Part shown: one piece after another, positions 39,601-54,300 of the stretch | Position numbering within the stretch: the stretch's first letter is position 1 | How the letters are laid out: each line of letters begins with the position of its first letter | Origin: Erinaceus europaeus | Lineage: Eukaryota > Chordata > Mammalia > Eulipotyphla > Erinaceidae | Length of the DNA stretch: 64,000 nucleotides | Assembly (NCBI RefSeq): GCF_950295315.1 | Contig: NW_026647351.1 | Location: 1 to 64,000 of the forward strand | Reading direction: 5' to 3' | The notes under the pieces: model-generated | Seen by the model: only the letters and a program-made list of their open reading frames with translations | Database searches by the model: none | Told to the model about the DNA's origin: nothing | Program-made: the position numbers and the translations under genes

Positions 39601-42600
39601 TGCACTTACGTGCACATACGAAGATGGGTTGCAAGGGAGGAATGCTTTTCTCTTTAACCCTGAGTAGCAGACAGACATTCCCTCAACTTTACCAGAGAAG
39701 CTGGTGGCGACTGGGCTCTTCTGTTTCAGTGGTGCTTCCTAACAGAATCTAGATTCTTGACTAAAGTAGTTGAGAACTTCCAAGCAGGTGACCAGCCTCT
39801 GCAGCTGTAGTGGTGCAGTGTTCCATGGAGATGGTGATATCGATTTACCCAGTGTGGGGGTGGGGAGGTGGGGGCCAGAAAGAGGACTGTCCCCACCAGA
39901 ACTACCTATCCACAACCTATGTGAAAAAAGTGGGTGTGAGTACATGCTGAAGGGAGGGGATGGTCTGGGAATAAATACATTGAGGTGCCGAGGAGAAAAC
40001 AAAAAGGTGAAATACAAACTACATACTCATGAAAAGTACTGTGAGCCACTCTTCAGATACTGTTATAACAAAGACATACATGCTCTCATTTGCAAAATCT
40101 TAGAAATCAATTTTAAACACTTTTAAAAACATACTCACAAGGTTAAGTGAGGGAGAAAACTCACCAGGCATATCAGTCTGCTACATAATCGCTAGTACTA
40201 TCTCCCTGGAAGAGCAAACTAAGATACATCTCACTGAATTGCAGTTTCAACCCTTGTCTCAGCCAACTGTAACAGGTGATCTGCATAAGATCTTTCCCTT
40301 CCAGGGCCAAGTAGTGATGCACTTGGTTGTGAGCACATGCCACCATGTGCAAGGACCTTAGTTCAAGCCCCTGATCTGCACACCCCCCTGAAGGGGGAAG
40401 CTTCACAAGTAGTGAAGCAATGCTGCAGATGTCTCTCCTTCTCTGTCTCCACTTTCCATATTAGTTTGTCCTTATCCAAGAAATGAGTATATCAGAAATA
40501 TTTTTTAAAGACCCCTCCCTTCCTAAGGTAAGGTAGCCTTGCCTGAAACCCTACAACATGTCCCAAACCTTCCATTTTGAACATTCTCCAGGAACTCGCT
40601 TATTTTTACTATTATCATTATTAAAAAAACCATTTTATTTAAAATTTATTTATTGGATAGAGAAACTAAGATGGAAGGGGGAGAGAGGGAAGCAGAGAGT
40701 AGTGTAGCACTACTTTACTCAGGAAGCTTCCCCCTTGCAAGTGAGGACTGGGGGCTTGAACCCAGGTCCTTGTATATGGTAACATGTTGCACTCAACTGA
40801 ATGTGCCATCACCCAGTCCTTAGGAACTCCCTTCTATCAGCTAGATGGAATGCCTAATTCAGGAATTCTTAAAGCAATCTAATCAGAGCTTCCATTGTAC
40901 TCGAGTTTTCTTTAAAGAGCAGTCATTTTACAAATTTTGTCCTTCTTGTCAAGAATACGAAATCAACACTTAAATGCATTTATCTCATTGATTCTAGTCT
41001 CATTAAAATACATCACACAACTTGCCTCAATTTCAAATAAATAAAATTTGCAATACAAAAAAAAAGAGCCTCAATCTCACAATCAGAATAAAGTACTTCT
41101 ATGAGTGAATATTGTATTTCTGAGGAACAGAATATAGCTGACTATGTGGCTAAGGCTGTAACCCAAGATATTTGCAGTGATTATCACCATTTTTACTTCC
41201 ACAGGAAGTAGTAAGAGAATACAGAACTCCTTGGAGATTTAATCTTGAGCCAGATAGTTGTATTCAGGACACCTTGGAACTGGACCAATTTCTGACCTTG
41301 AGAACAAGACGAATAATAAAGCTCTTTCACAATTAACAACAGCCATGAAAGGAGATTCTGTTTGTGTGTGCTCTGGGTATCAAGGGTGGACAGAGGGGAA
41401 GCAGGTTGACTCTCCTGCATGTACAAGTGGTATAGCCTTTTGACTATGAGAACAAAGAAAAGCTTTTAATAATTTCTTGGGAAAAACTTGGGTCAGATTT
41501 TTGTTTTAGCAATAATCACAAATGCTAGAGAGCTAAGACCGTACATGTGTGTGGTAAACTCGAAAACTGTGTTCTTTTTCTGGCAATACTAAGAGACTCT
41601 ATGAGTCATAGGGATAGGCTTTTGTATTTTCCTTTTATCAAACTAGATAAACCAACCAGTGTGGGGTTCTGTTGAGCAACCTAGTGTTCTTCCTTACTGG
41701 AAGAAATTCTTATCACATCACTTCTTTGTTTGACAGTATATTACCACTAAAATGATGGTTGATTCAGATTTCATTGTGTAAAATCTTTTTGAAGAAGTGA
41801 AGGGAAATCAGATCTTTCCCTTGGTGTTTCAATTCAGATAGTGTCAAATCAAACTAAGCATCATTAAGAGGCTCCACGAAGTAAATAATCAAAAGGCAGC
41901 CTGAGATGTGTGAAAAATAAACATAGGGTAATGGAATACTACTCAGCTATTAAAAATGATGAATTTCACCTCATCTTGGATGGAGCTTGAAGGAATCATG
42001 TTAAGTGAGATAAGCCAGAAAGAAAAGGATGAATCTGAGATGATATACTACTCAGCTATTAAAAATGATGAATTTCACCTCATCTTGGATGGAGCTTGAA
42101 GGAATCATGTTAAGTGAGATAAGCCAGAAAGAAAAGGATGAATCTGAGATGATCTAACTCATAGACAGAAGTTGAAAAACAAGATCAGAAGGGAAAACAC
42201 ACAAAGCAGAACTTGGCCTGGAGTTGGTGTACTGCACCAACCTACAAGATTCTGGGGTGCGAGTGAGTGTTCACGTCCTGGAACATGATGGCAGAGGAGG
42301 ACCTAGTGGGGTTGAACTGTTATGTGGAAAACTGACAAGTTTTACACATGTACAAAGTATTGTATTCTACTGTTGACTATAAACCATTAAGCCCCCAATA
42401 AAGAAGTAAAAAAAATAATAAAAATATGACTTGTATGATAGAATTTTATAAAAATAATTTTAGACCTTTGAATCTTTTTTTTTTTTCCTCCAGGGTTATT
42501 GCTGGGCTCAGTGCCTGCACCATGAATCCACCGCTCCTGGAGGCCATTTTTTCCACCTTTTGTTGCCTTTGTTGTTGTAGCCTCGTTGTGATTATTACTA

Positions 42601-44575
42601 TTGCCATTGCTGATGTTGTTGGATAAGACAGAGAGAAATGGAGGGGGGGGGAGAAAGACACCTGCAGACCTGCTTCACCGCCTGTGAAGTGACTCCTCTG
42701 CAGGTGGGGAGCCGGGGGCTCAAACCGGGATCCTTACGCCGGTCCCTGTGCTTTGCGCCACATGCGTTTAACCCACTGCACCACCGCCCGACCCCCAGAC
42801 CTTTGAATCTTATGTTACTCTGAGCAGCTTCTGGGATAGTAGCTTAGTCCATCAACATTCAATCGGGGCTGATGTTGAAGGGCAGACAATTTCACGGAGA
42901 GGGCAAAGGAAGAGTGACAAGTATTGTCTACTTTGCAGATGAGAAAAAGACAAAATGATACCCCTGTTATCTTATTGTTTTGTAAATTAATATTAAACCA
43001 CTAATAAAAAAATTTTAAAAAGACAAATGATTTTTTGCAATTATCTATCATATGATAATTAGTTCACTGTCTTTGCCAAGATATATCCCAACAAGGGTTT
43101 TTTTTTTTTTTTACAATTATTTTTTTTAAATTTCTTTATTGGGGGATTAGTGTTTTACAGTCGAGAGTAAATTTGTCAGTAAATACATTTATTAGTTTTC
43201 CACATAACAATAAACCCCCCACTAGGTCCTCTGCCATCAGGTTGTAGGACTTGAACCCTCCCCCCAGTGAGGGATTTTATAGTAACTTATGTCTCTTAAC
43301 ACTCATTTATTTTTGGCCACCAATTACTGCTGGGGTGAAGTGCCTGCATTGCATGACTGCACCACCTCTCCCTCTGGGCTTTTTATTTTGTCTTTCCCTT
43401 TCGGATAGTGTAAATATCTTCCCCCTCCCAGCATCATTCCGCCACTTGTGAAGCTTCTCTGTTATAGGAAAAATTCCTTTGTGATGATACAGGGCTCAAA
43501 CCCAGGTCCTCATGCCTGGTTGCGTGTGTACGCTACAGGATGAACCAGACCTCCTGCTGTAGGTCCCCAGCTCTCATTTTTTACTATCACTCTGTCACGT
43601 CATATTAGCATTTCTGCAGGTTCTTCTTGAGTTATTATCATGAATCCTCATAAATGAGCACTTTCATGGACCATTACTAGCCTTTTTTCATTTTATCTAT
43701 TTATTTTGTTTTTGTTTTTTTACCAGAGTACTGCTCAGCTCTGGCTTATGGTGGTGCAGGGAACTGAACCTGGGACTTTGGAGCCTACAAGAGTCTTTTT
43801 GCATAACCATTATGCTATTTACCCTCTGCCCTTATTTATTTATTATTGGATAGAAACAGAAAAATTGAGAGGGGAGAGGGAGATAGAGAGACACCTGTAG
43901 ACCTGCTTCGCCAGTCGTGAAGCTTTCCCCCTGCAGATGGGGACCAGGGTCCTTGTGCACTGTAATGTGTGTCCTTAACCAGGTGCACCACTGCCTGCCC
44001 CCACTAGCCTTTTCTTTTCTTTTTTAGCATTTTTTAGTCTTTTTATTTTATTTTATTTATGATTGGTTAGATCAGAGAGAAATTGAGAAAGGAGAGGGAG
44101 AGAGAGAGGGAAAGAGACAGAGAGACAATTGCAGCCCTGCTTCACCACTCATGAAGCTTTCCCCCTGCAGGTGGGGACCAGGGGGTTAAACCTGGGTCCT
44201 TGCGCATTGTAATGTAAGTGCTTAATCAGGTGCGCCACCACCTGGCCCCTAGCCTTTTCTTTATTGATACATCAGTTACAGTGAATGAAGAATAGAAAGC
44301 ATTTTCTTTATTCTTATATTTTAAATGAATCATTTTTATTGCTTAACTTTATTTGACAGGACAGAAATTGACATTACCATTTATAAGGGAAATGCAAAAA
44401 AAGCTGATAGTGAGACTATCACACCATTCCTGTAAGAATGGCATATATCAAAAAGGACAGAAGCAAGCGACACTGGAGAGGGTGTGATAGTATGACCCAG
44501 CTTTCAGCTTCCAGTCCACACAGCACTAGAGGAAGCTTTGATGCTAAGGTGTCTTTCTGTATTGTTCTATTTCTA

Positions 44576-44606
<31 letters not shown>

Positions 44607-45283
44607 GAGTTAGCCTGCAATGGTGAAGCCTAGGCAATTAGGAAAAAAAAGACTCAAGGAGAAAAATATTGCTGGTTGTTAGAAACAGAAAGAAACTGAT
44701 ATACAGTACTGCACTGTCAGGCTCTCACCAGATTTCTCAGCAGAAATTCTACAAATTAAGAGAGAATGGAATGACATATTCAAACGTCATATAAATTAAA
44801 ATAAGAACTGCCAGCCACAAAAACTGTACCCTGTAGAATTATCCAAGTATGATACAGAAATAAATGACTTATCAGACATACAAAAAGTAATGGAGCTTGT
44901 CCCTACCTGCCTTACAAAAATTATTAAAAGCAATTCCACAAGGAAAGAACAAAGGGACGTAAAACCAAGGTGATAACAGTAACAGGCAGCAGTGGTATGA
45001 GACAATGATAAAATATAAAATATAAAAGGAGAGGGAAAGCAGAAGCAGTTTAGTCAAATGATAATGAGTTGACACCAGTGTGAAAAGACTTGATACAGCA
45101 AGTTGCATAAAACTCTCATGGTTATAAAAGAACAGTAGAAGGAAAAGACAGGGAAGAAGGAGTAGAAGGGGAAAAAGAGCAAGAAGAGGAGGAGAAGGAG
45201 GCAGCAGCAGTAGAGACTCAGAGAAGAAAAAACACAGAGCCATGCAAAATGATTATGTGAAAAAGCAAATGAGAAAGGAAGCA

Positions 45284-45316
<33 letters not shown>

Positions 45317-48300
45317 AACTAGGAAGGAAACGATGTAAAATAGAATGGCAGTTAGATAACCCACATGCTAATAATCACCCTAAATGTAAATGGCCAGAAA
45401 TCATCCATCTAAAGATAGAGTAGCTATCATTTATATTATGCATATAACAAACTTACATCAGATATAAAGAAGAAAAAAGTAGGCTTGGAGTGAAAGGTGT
45501 TCCAAAGTGAAGCAAGATACTCCAAGCCAAGAACATAGAAAGAAGAGCAGGAATTGCTACTCTCTTATCAGGTGAAATAAGCTTACAATCAAAAAGAGGT
45601 AAAGAGGGATAGAGACTGACCAGATAATCAGTCCAACAAGAAGATAAAACAATCGCTATATGTAATGCACACAAGTGTTTACCCAAATGTACAGAATAGG
45701 TACCCACTGAATCTCAAGTGACTCATCGACAGAAACGTGGTAATAGGAGAGGATCTTAACAACTTGTAACAGAAGACATAATTATCTGGACAAAAATTAT
45801 CAACAGAGAAATGGTGGCCTTAAATGAAGCAGAAAATGAGGTGGATGTAATGGATATATATATGTATATATAGACAGAAACCTCCATCCCCAAAGACATA
45901 GATGCACATTCTTCTCAAGTGCACGTGAAATATTCTCAAAGGCTGACCATATGTTGGGACACACAAAAACAATCTTAAGAAACATTAAGGGAGTCAGGCT
46001 GTAGTGCAGTGGGCTAAGCGCAGGTGGCGCAAAGCACAAGGACCAGCATAAGGATCCCGGTTCGAACCCCGGCTCCCCACCTGCAGGGGAGTCACTTCAC
46101 AGGCGGTGAAGCAGGTCTGCAGGTGTCTATCTTTCTCTCCTCCTCTCTGTCTTCCCCTCCTCTCTCCATTTCTCTCTGTCCTATCCAACAACGACAACAA
46201 CAATAATAACTACAACAATAAAACAACAAGGGCAACAAAAGGGAATAAATAAATAAATAATAAATTTTAAAAAAACCCTGAAATCATAAAAGGCATTTTT
46301 AAAAAATCATAATAGTACAAGGTGAGAAGACCACAAAAAAAATGAGGAAAATTTCAAACATACGGAGACTAAACAACATGTTTCTGAAAAATATTTGGGG
46401 TCAATGAAATCAAGAGAGAAAACTTATCTAAAAATAGCAAAAGCCTGAAGATGATCTCTTATGTCCTTTGGAGTTCAGTAAAAGTGGTATTAAGAGGAAG
46501 TTCATAGCAAAACAAGTTAGCACTAAAAAAGGAAAACCTCAAATAAACAATATAACCTTACATTGGAAGGAACTAGAAAGGAGCAACAGACAAAAAACAA
46601 ATGTGGGGAGTCGGGCGGTAACGCAGTGGGTTAAGCGCATGTGGCGCAAAGCGCAAAGACCAGTGTAAGGATCCTGGTTCGAGTCCTCAGCTTCCCACAT
46701 GCCAGGGAGTCACTTCCACAGGTGGTGAAGCAGGTCTGCAGATGTCTCTCTATCTTTCTCTTCCCCCTGCCTGTCTTCCCCTCCTCTTTCCATTTCTCTC
46801 CTATCCAACAATGATGCCATCAATAACAACAATAATAACTACAACAATAAAAAAACAAGGGCAACAAAAGGAAATAAATAAATAAAAATAAATGCACAGA
46901 AAGAGCAAGATAATAAAAACCATAACTGTAATTAATGACATAGAAATGTATATTGGAAATGGAAGCAAGCCCATTTACAACTGTACCAAAACAAAAAACC
47001 TAATACCTTAGTGCAAACCTGAAAAGGTGAAAGACCTTTATAATGACAACTAAAGACATTGTTAAAAGATATGTTAATAAGATCAATGAAGCCAGAAGTC
47101 GATTCTTTAAAAAGATAATAAATTCCTCTCTCGACTAAGAAAAAGAAAGCCTTATCCTACTCTTATCCTATGGTTTAGTCAAGCAAGTCATGGTAAAAAG
47201 ACTCAGAAATGAAAAGGGTGACATTACAGTTAGTAATAACAAGAAATTATGGACATGGATATATACAAACCAACTGGACAACACAGAAGGAGACAGTCTT
47301 AGAATCATACACTCTCTTAAAACTGAACCAGATGTGACAGTTCACTTGGCAAGGTGCCTCCTTTGCCATGCATGTGACACAGCTGAGAGTCTCTAGACTC
47401 CACAATACTTGCTGAGAGGGGTTAAGTTTTGGTGATGTGGGAAACTTGAAAAACAAAAACAAAAACCCAGCTTGCAGCAGTAAAGTGCTGGCAGCCCCAC
47501 TCCCCTGTATACAGGACCGAACTAGGGAGAAACAGGCTATTTGCTTATAGTACAGAAACCAAACCAGTAATCAGAACTCAGGAACAAATTCCCAGTTACA
47601 AGTTAGATCTTAAATGACCCCGGAAATGATGAATGAGGCAGATACCAGGTCAAGATGAACACATAAAAGACTTTAAAGCATAAAAAAGGGACAGCAGCCC
47701 TAGTGTTGGCAGCATGGGCTGGCTCCACTAACCCCCTGTAGTGACTCAGTGGTTCCTTTCACTTTTGAATTCCAGTCAAAATTCTGGGGTTCTCTTCCAT
47801 TTGGTGACTTATTGCCAGGTCAGAATTTAGCTCTGGCAGCAAGGGCCAAGTGTCTTTGGTGCCATGGAGTAGTCTATGACTGCCTTTCAGCTGCCCATCA
47901 TCTTTGAGAAGTTACACAGCTTTGCTGCAGCACTACCTGAAGACAGAGACCAGGTATTAAGACCAGTGGTTTTACATGAGAACTGGAGATAAGAGTACCT
48001 CGTATTGGATGTGTTGCTGTTCTCTTGATTTTGTGAAGCTGTGTTCAGTTAGTTACTTATGGAAGCAGAGTTAAAGTTTACTGTAAAACTTTATATACTT
48101 ATGGCAGAAAACTGTGAACAACTCAAACAAGGGAGCCTTCTTCAAAACGAGTATGGAGGCACACAGTCAGCTGTATAGAATGCCAATTTCGGGGGTCAGG
48201 CGATAGTGCAGAGGGTTAAGCGCACATAGTGCAAAGCACAAGGACCGGTTTAAGGATCCCGATTTGAGCCCCTGGCTCCCCACCTGCAGGAGCAGTCACT

Positions 48301-51300
48301 TCACAAGTGGTGAAGCAGGTTTGCAGGTCTTTTTCTTTCCCTCTCTGTCTCCCCATCTCTCTCAATTTCTCTCAGTCCTATCCAACAACGACGACAACAG
48401 TAACAATAATGGCAACATCAAGGGCAACAAAATGGGAAAAAAAAATGGCCTCTGGTAGAAAAAAAAAAAAGATGCCAATTTAGGAAGAATCCATCTCTTA
48501 AATTTTGGAAGCAATCAAAGCTAACTATAAACGAGAGGTTGTGATATTTGCTCTATAGTTAAAAGAAATTTAAACATCCCTGATGATGAATTGATAATGA
48601 TAACAGATCAAAAAAGAAGCTAGTTCTGGAGGAGGAGGGAACCAAAAAAAACCCCTAACCTTCAACTCAAAAGACAAAATAACCTTCCAAATATTTCAGA
48701 TGATAGTTAGAAAAGATGCTATGAATAAAAATGCCCAGCTCTGAGAAGACCAAACTATTATCTTCAGTTCTTTCTATCAGGCAAGTAATGATTTACAAAT
48801 CAGTGGTCACATGGGTGCAGCTTCTCATCTTTCCACCCCAGGTGCATTATGTAAAAACAGTAACGGAACCTGGCCCCATCTACAAATCAATATAATTACA
48901 GGAATGCATATGCATTTTAGTTATTTTAGTTTTTGTAAATACTGATGATAAAATAGAAGCTTGTTATTTAAAAATAATGAGATAATCTGGCCCCTTCCAC
49001 AAATATCACCTAAGTTATAAATACATAGGAACACATACATACTGACTTCACCATTCACTAACAGTCTACACGGGCATACGAGCATTGCTCAGGCCTCCTT
49101 TTATTGTTGAAATTGTGATGATTATCTGAAATGTATTGAGGCGCTGTTATTCAAAGGCATCATACAGTGAATATGTCTGTGAAGCAAGTACATTTATGTC
49201 CCAATTCACGCTTCATGGATGACAAAGAGGTGCAGGAACTAAAAAGCGCTGAGAAGCAGACAAGTGTTAAAGATGAACCGTACACGTCCAGTACCAGCCC
49301 AGATACTGACACATCTGACTAAACAGCCCAGACAAAATTCTTTGTCCTCACAAAGCTTACATTCAGGCAGAACTGACAATCAGATCACTTATCATGACAT
49401 ATAAATTGCTGCACGATTCTCTAATTTTATTATAACAGAGAGAGAAATAGGACAATGGGAGTGAGGTGGGGAGTGGAAGAATGAGAGACATCCTCAGCCT
49501 GTTTTACCTCTCCTGAAGCTCCCCCACCTGCCCACAGGTAGGGACTGGTGACTTGAACGGACCTCCTCAAGTTTGGTTAACGTCTGCTTCACTGGCTATG
49601 CCACTGCCTGACCTATAATCATTACATGATTCTAAGTGTTATGTGAGTATACTGTTGGGTTTAAAACAGTTTACTGTTTTAAAAAGTTGCAGTTGAAAAC
49701 CCAGAGCAGTAAGTAAAGGGATCAAGCACACGTGAACATGGCAGAGGTCTTGAAGATGGAATAAGATAGCTACATATGGGAAAGACCCATTCAGAGCAAA
49801 CAGCCCATGTAAAGGACCCACTTGATTCTGATTAAATAATCTTGTGTAAAAGGCAACACACTGGGGCTGGGGGAGCTAGCATAATCATTCTGTAGAAGAC
49901 TTTTATGCCTGAGAATCTGAGGTCCCAGGTTCAATCCCCAGCACCACTATTAAACAGAGCTGCAACTCTGGTGTATGTGTCTCTTATCTCTTCCTCGGTA
50001 TATATATCTCTCTCTCTCATTTAAATAAAATGTTAAAAATAAATAAAATGGCCCATTCAGGAGTGTAAACAGTGTCACATGGTGACTTGCTGAAGGAAAC
50101 ATATCTTGGAAATAGCAAAGTTAGTGCTAGGTATTAGAGTTCTTGACTTTCGCTTTAATTTTTTTTCCTTTTTTTTTTTGGCTCATCAGGAACACAGAAA
50201 AGTACTAGAAATTTCCTAGAAAGCACTAAAGAAATGCTAGATGTCTGCACTGTGGTGCTTACTGTGAGTGTTATCATTAATGAGGCTCAAGGATACTTCT
50301 TGAAAGACAGACCAAGTTCAAGAAATGATTCCACTTCTCTTTTTCAGCTTCTTTTCCTCTTCCCATTATCAATATATAAAGTGAATTGTTTCAGTATCAG
50401 ATTGTCAAAGTACTTCTATTTCTTTGGACATATGATATAAGCAAAGATATTAAACAGAGATAAGCGGCAACATGGGAACTGTTTATGAGTTATGCTGAAG
50501 AGCTGATGAATGAACAAAGAATCTGGTTCAGTGATTCACTGATCAAGAACTACAAGTTTCGAGGGATGCAGAAAAGGAGAGCAGAAGTAGAGGACTAGGA
50601 GAGAAGAAAGGGGAGACCTTGGAAACATTAGGGACCCCCCCAACTCCCAACATTAAGCCACCCAGTGAAAATAATTCTGGTCTTGAAAAAAGAAATTTCA
50701 AGTAAAAAAGTTAAACAGTGACTACAAAGAGCTAAGCTGTCAAAGAGGCAACAGCAGAAAGAAAGTTTGAGAAAAACATTTTCAAGTAAAATATGAGAAT
50801 ATTATACAATAAATAATAAAATGAAAGGACAGTAAGAATCCTCCGATTTCAGACACAGTAGACTCAAGAGCTGGTGGAATTACTAACAGCTAAGGGAACA
50901 GAGAGGAGAGTCTGAAAGATGAGCTTTCTTTTTGAGGTGCTAGGTTTAAGGTGGCAGTGAGGTTCTCACGAGTGGAAAGGGTCTATCAGATAAGAGGCAA
51001 ATTTGGAAGATGGTATCACCTAGAGCTGTTTTGTCCAATACAACATTCTGAAAACTGGCTGCCCAGCATCTGAACTGTTGCTAGCCTGGACCAAATATGC
51101 TCTAAGCATAAAACACATACCTTTCAAGACTTCATGCCAAAAAAGGTTAAATAATCTAAGATTTTTTTTACATGACTCGCACATTAAATTAATATTTACA
51201 TGGGTTGGGGTACATATTACAACTAACTTCAGCCGTCTTTTTAATGAAACTACTAGAAAATTAAGACACAGGCAATTTAAAAACTTTGAACTGGACAAAT

Positions 51301-54300
51301 GTCAGAGACCACCACCAGATCTCAGATAACATTAGGGAAACACAAGGTGACTCAGACACAGGGTTCACTCAGATACAGGAGGATTCTACATCACCATACA
51401 ATGTCTCCTGACCGCTGTGCCAGACAGATACCTCCAGTGCGTTCCAACAATCTTCTGAAACAGTCACTCAGTTTTCACTTTTAGAAGCAAAAATTGAGAT
51501 CTGAACAAATGAAGCCCCCCCAACGTCACACAGGTAAATGATGCGCTAGGACTTTAACCTGTGACTGACTCCAGATGACAAAATCAAAACTGTCACATTT
51601 GTTTCAGACAGTGTGCATTTTGTGGTTATTAAGATGGCTATAATTATTTACTAGAATTGTTCACTGGCAGTGTTAGGGAAATGCCAGTGACATCATAAGC
51701 AGACTAAGAAAAAATACAACTGTGTGACTGTGTAACTTCAGAATTATGAAACTCTACCAATGTTGAAAATTTTTCACCAAGCTGGGAGTAAATAGTTAGA
51801 AGTGCAATTTTCTGCTCAATGGAATTGATTTTGGGCACAACTTGAACAGCAGGGCCCTGTTGTCTAAATATAACTATATTCACATACTATTGATACGCTG
51901 ACTTTTTAGGGGCCAGGCGCGGGTGCACCTGGTTAACAGCAATGTAAGGGCTGAAGTAGTGCTCCAAGTATCTCTCTGACTTTCTCCCTCTCTATCACCC
52001 CCTTCCCTCTCAATTTTTGGCTGTGTTTATCCAATAAATATGTAAAGATAACAATAAGAAATAAAAAATGAAAATGATTTTTAAAGATGCAGTTTAAAAT
52101 TGTTGGGTTTTGTTGTTGTAGTTATTATTGTTGATGTTATTGATGTCATCATTGTTACATCAATAAGACAGAGAGGGGGAGAGAAAGATAGACACCTACA
52201 GACCTGCTTCACCACTTGTGAAGCGACCCCCCTGCAGGTGGGGAGCCTGGGGCTCGAACGGGGATCCTTACGTAGGTCCTTGTCCTTTGCGCCACCTGCA
52301 CTTAACCCACTGCGCTACTGCCCGACTCCCCAAAATGACTTTTATACAAGTTGAAAAATACTACACTTTCAAAGTGCAGAGGAAAAAACAGCCTCAATAT
52401 TTTGAAAACAATCATAACACCAAAATCTACAAAGGTAAAGTGAGGAGTCTTTCATTTATGTTTGGTTGGTTATTTTTAATTTTCAAAGAAACTTATCTTT
52501 TTTCCTTCTTACTGGTTTCTGCTACCTATATGAGAAAAGCAGAAACCAATGAACTACTAAATGAGTACACTGGTGGTTAAAATTACACGATTCAGAAATC
52601 TGCTCTGGTGAAGTTTAAGGAATTTGGTTCAAATTTTAAGGCATACTTTACCAGGTTAAAACAAAAAACCACCACAAATTTACACTGTGCAAAGAGAAAA
52701 AAATGGGAAATTTGAAGCAAAAATTATTTTTGGAATAAGATTAGTAGAAACACCACAAAACTGTTCATACTGGACATAGATGCAAAGAGGTGTCTCTGAA
52801 GCAATTTATGACTTTAATGCCACACCCATCCCACTCCCTGCTTACTTTTTAAGTAAGATAGTTTGAATTTGAATAGATTTATAAACACATCTTTTCTGAA
52901 GTTTAAAGTTTCTGGAAAAGTTTTGGCCATAACTATAGAATTTCTAAGAACTTAACCTTTATTTTTGGTGCTTTTAGTTTAACTTAACAGTCTCTTAAAC
53001 TGGTGCCAGGGACTGAACCTGCCCTATCTCTGTGTCCTCCAACTAAGAAAAGAAGAGCTTATAGACGCTGTTCCTTCATTCACTACAGTGTCCCACAACT
53101 TGAGACAAAGGTTCAGATGTGGGAGGAGCGGCAGGTGAACTCTGGTTTGTCCACCCAGGTACCAGAACATGAGGTGCCACGCAAACTCATATCTCTGAGG
53201 GCTCCAGACTTGGGACTTCCAGGCTTAGATCAATCCCTTCTGCTCAGAGGTGACTTCACCTGAGATTCTTATTTGCCTACTGGGTAGAGAGAATCCCCAT
53301 AGTGGCATTCCCACTTGTAATTAGCATTAGTTCTCTGTTTTACAGATTTTTTTTTTTAGTGCCTACTATATGCAAGACACTGTTGGAAGTACTAGAAACA
53401 ACACAGTGAAGAAAATGACAAACATCTGTGCTACTGAAACTCACGGGAGGGAGGGTAGAGTGAGGGGGAGAATGCAGGATAAAAAGAGGCAGGATAAAAA
53501 GGAGATGTAGTGCGTTGAGTAACAGATGCTGAAAGGAGGAGGAGGAAGAGGAGGAAGAAGAAGAGGAGGAGGAAGAGAAAGAAAAGGAGGAGAAGAAGAA
53601 GTAGAAAGAATGAATGAATAAAAGAAAACAAATCGCGAGGTCAGCAGCAGCTGGAGCTTAACCCGGTGGGCGGTGGGTGGGAGGGAAAGATGAAGCGATT
53701 AGAAAAGGCTTCTTCCCCACAAAGAATAGCGGGAGCCGAGCCCGAGCCGCAGAGGGAGAGATCCGGACAAAGCAAAGCGCGCCGGCCGGGCGGGGCCACC
53801 TGCTCGCACCCTGGGGTGCACGGCGTGGGGGGCGGGACCGGGGCCCTGAACACCCGCGCGGCTCACGTTTCGTTCAATCCAAGGAGCCTTTCGCGGCCAG
53901 AGCCCCGGCTCTGCAGCCACCCGGCTCACCCCCTCCCACGCGGCGGACACACCCCCTTCGCTCCTGGAGCGCGAACATTTCTCAATTGGGGCGGGAGGAG
54001 GGGTGCAGAATGAAAATCGCACACAGCAGAGGGCCCCACCGCGGGTCAGGGGACACCTGCCCTGCACCCCCTGCACCCCTGCACCGAGCCGGGGAGCCCC
54101 GTCGCACCCACCCCCGAGGAGCGGAGAACTGCGGCTGGGGTAGGGGGTGGGGGTCCGCGCCGGCGGGTGGGAGCTCGTGCACGCGCGGGGCGTGCACGCG
54201 CGGGGGCGTGGCGGGAGCGAGCACCGCAGGGGCCGGGGGCTGAACGCGCCGGGCGCGCGCGCGCGCGCGCGAGGAGCGGAGGGAGGTTGGGGGGGCGCGA

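Larger units (their letters stand above)
44680..47420 (+). mobile_element. Ancient L1 ORF2 block in intron 1
   Basis: Sequence modules in L1 order: ctcaccagatttctcagc and ggaatgacatattc, then cattcttctcaagtgcac, gaccatatgttgggacacac, ggagactaaacaacatg, and atcaatgaagccagaagtcg. Every frame is broken. Two SINE-A copies (45989, 46603) and a CA repeat interrupt it. Confidence 0.7.

Noticed and set aside
41936..42153. The 109-bp duplication as a satellite or array.
   Set aside because: Only two copies, confined to one L1.
44419..45311. Leucine/serine-rich minus-strand open frames.
   Set aside because: Produced by purine-rich low-complexity and TAA/CA repeats within an old L1.
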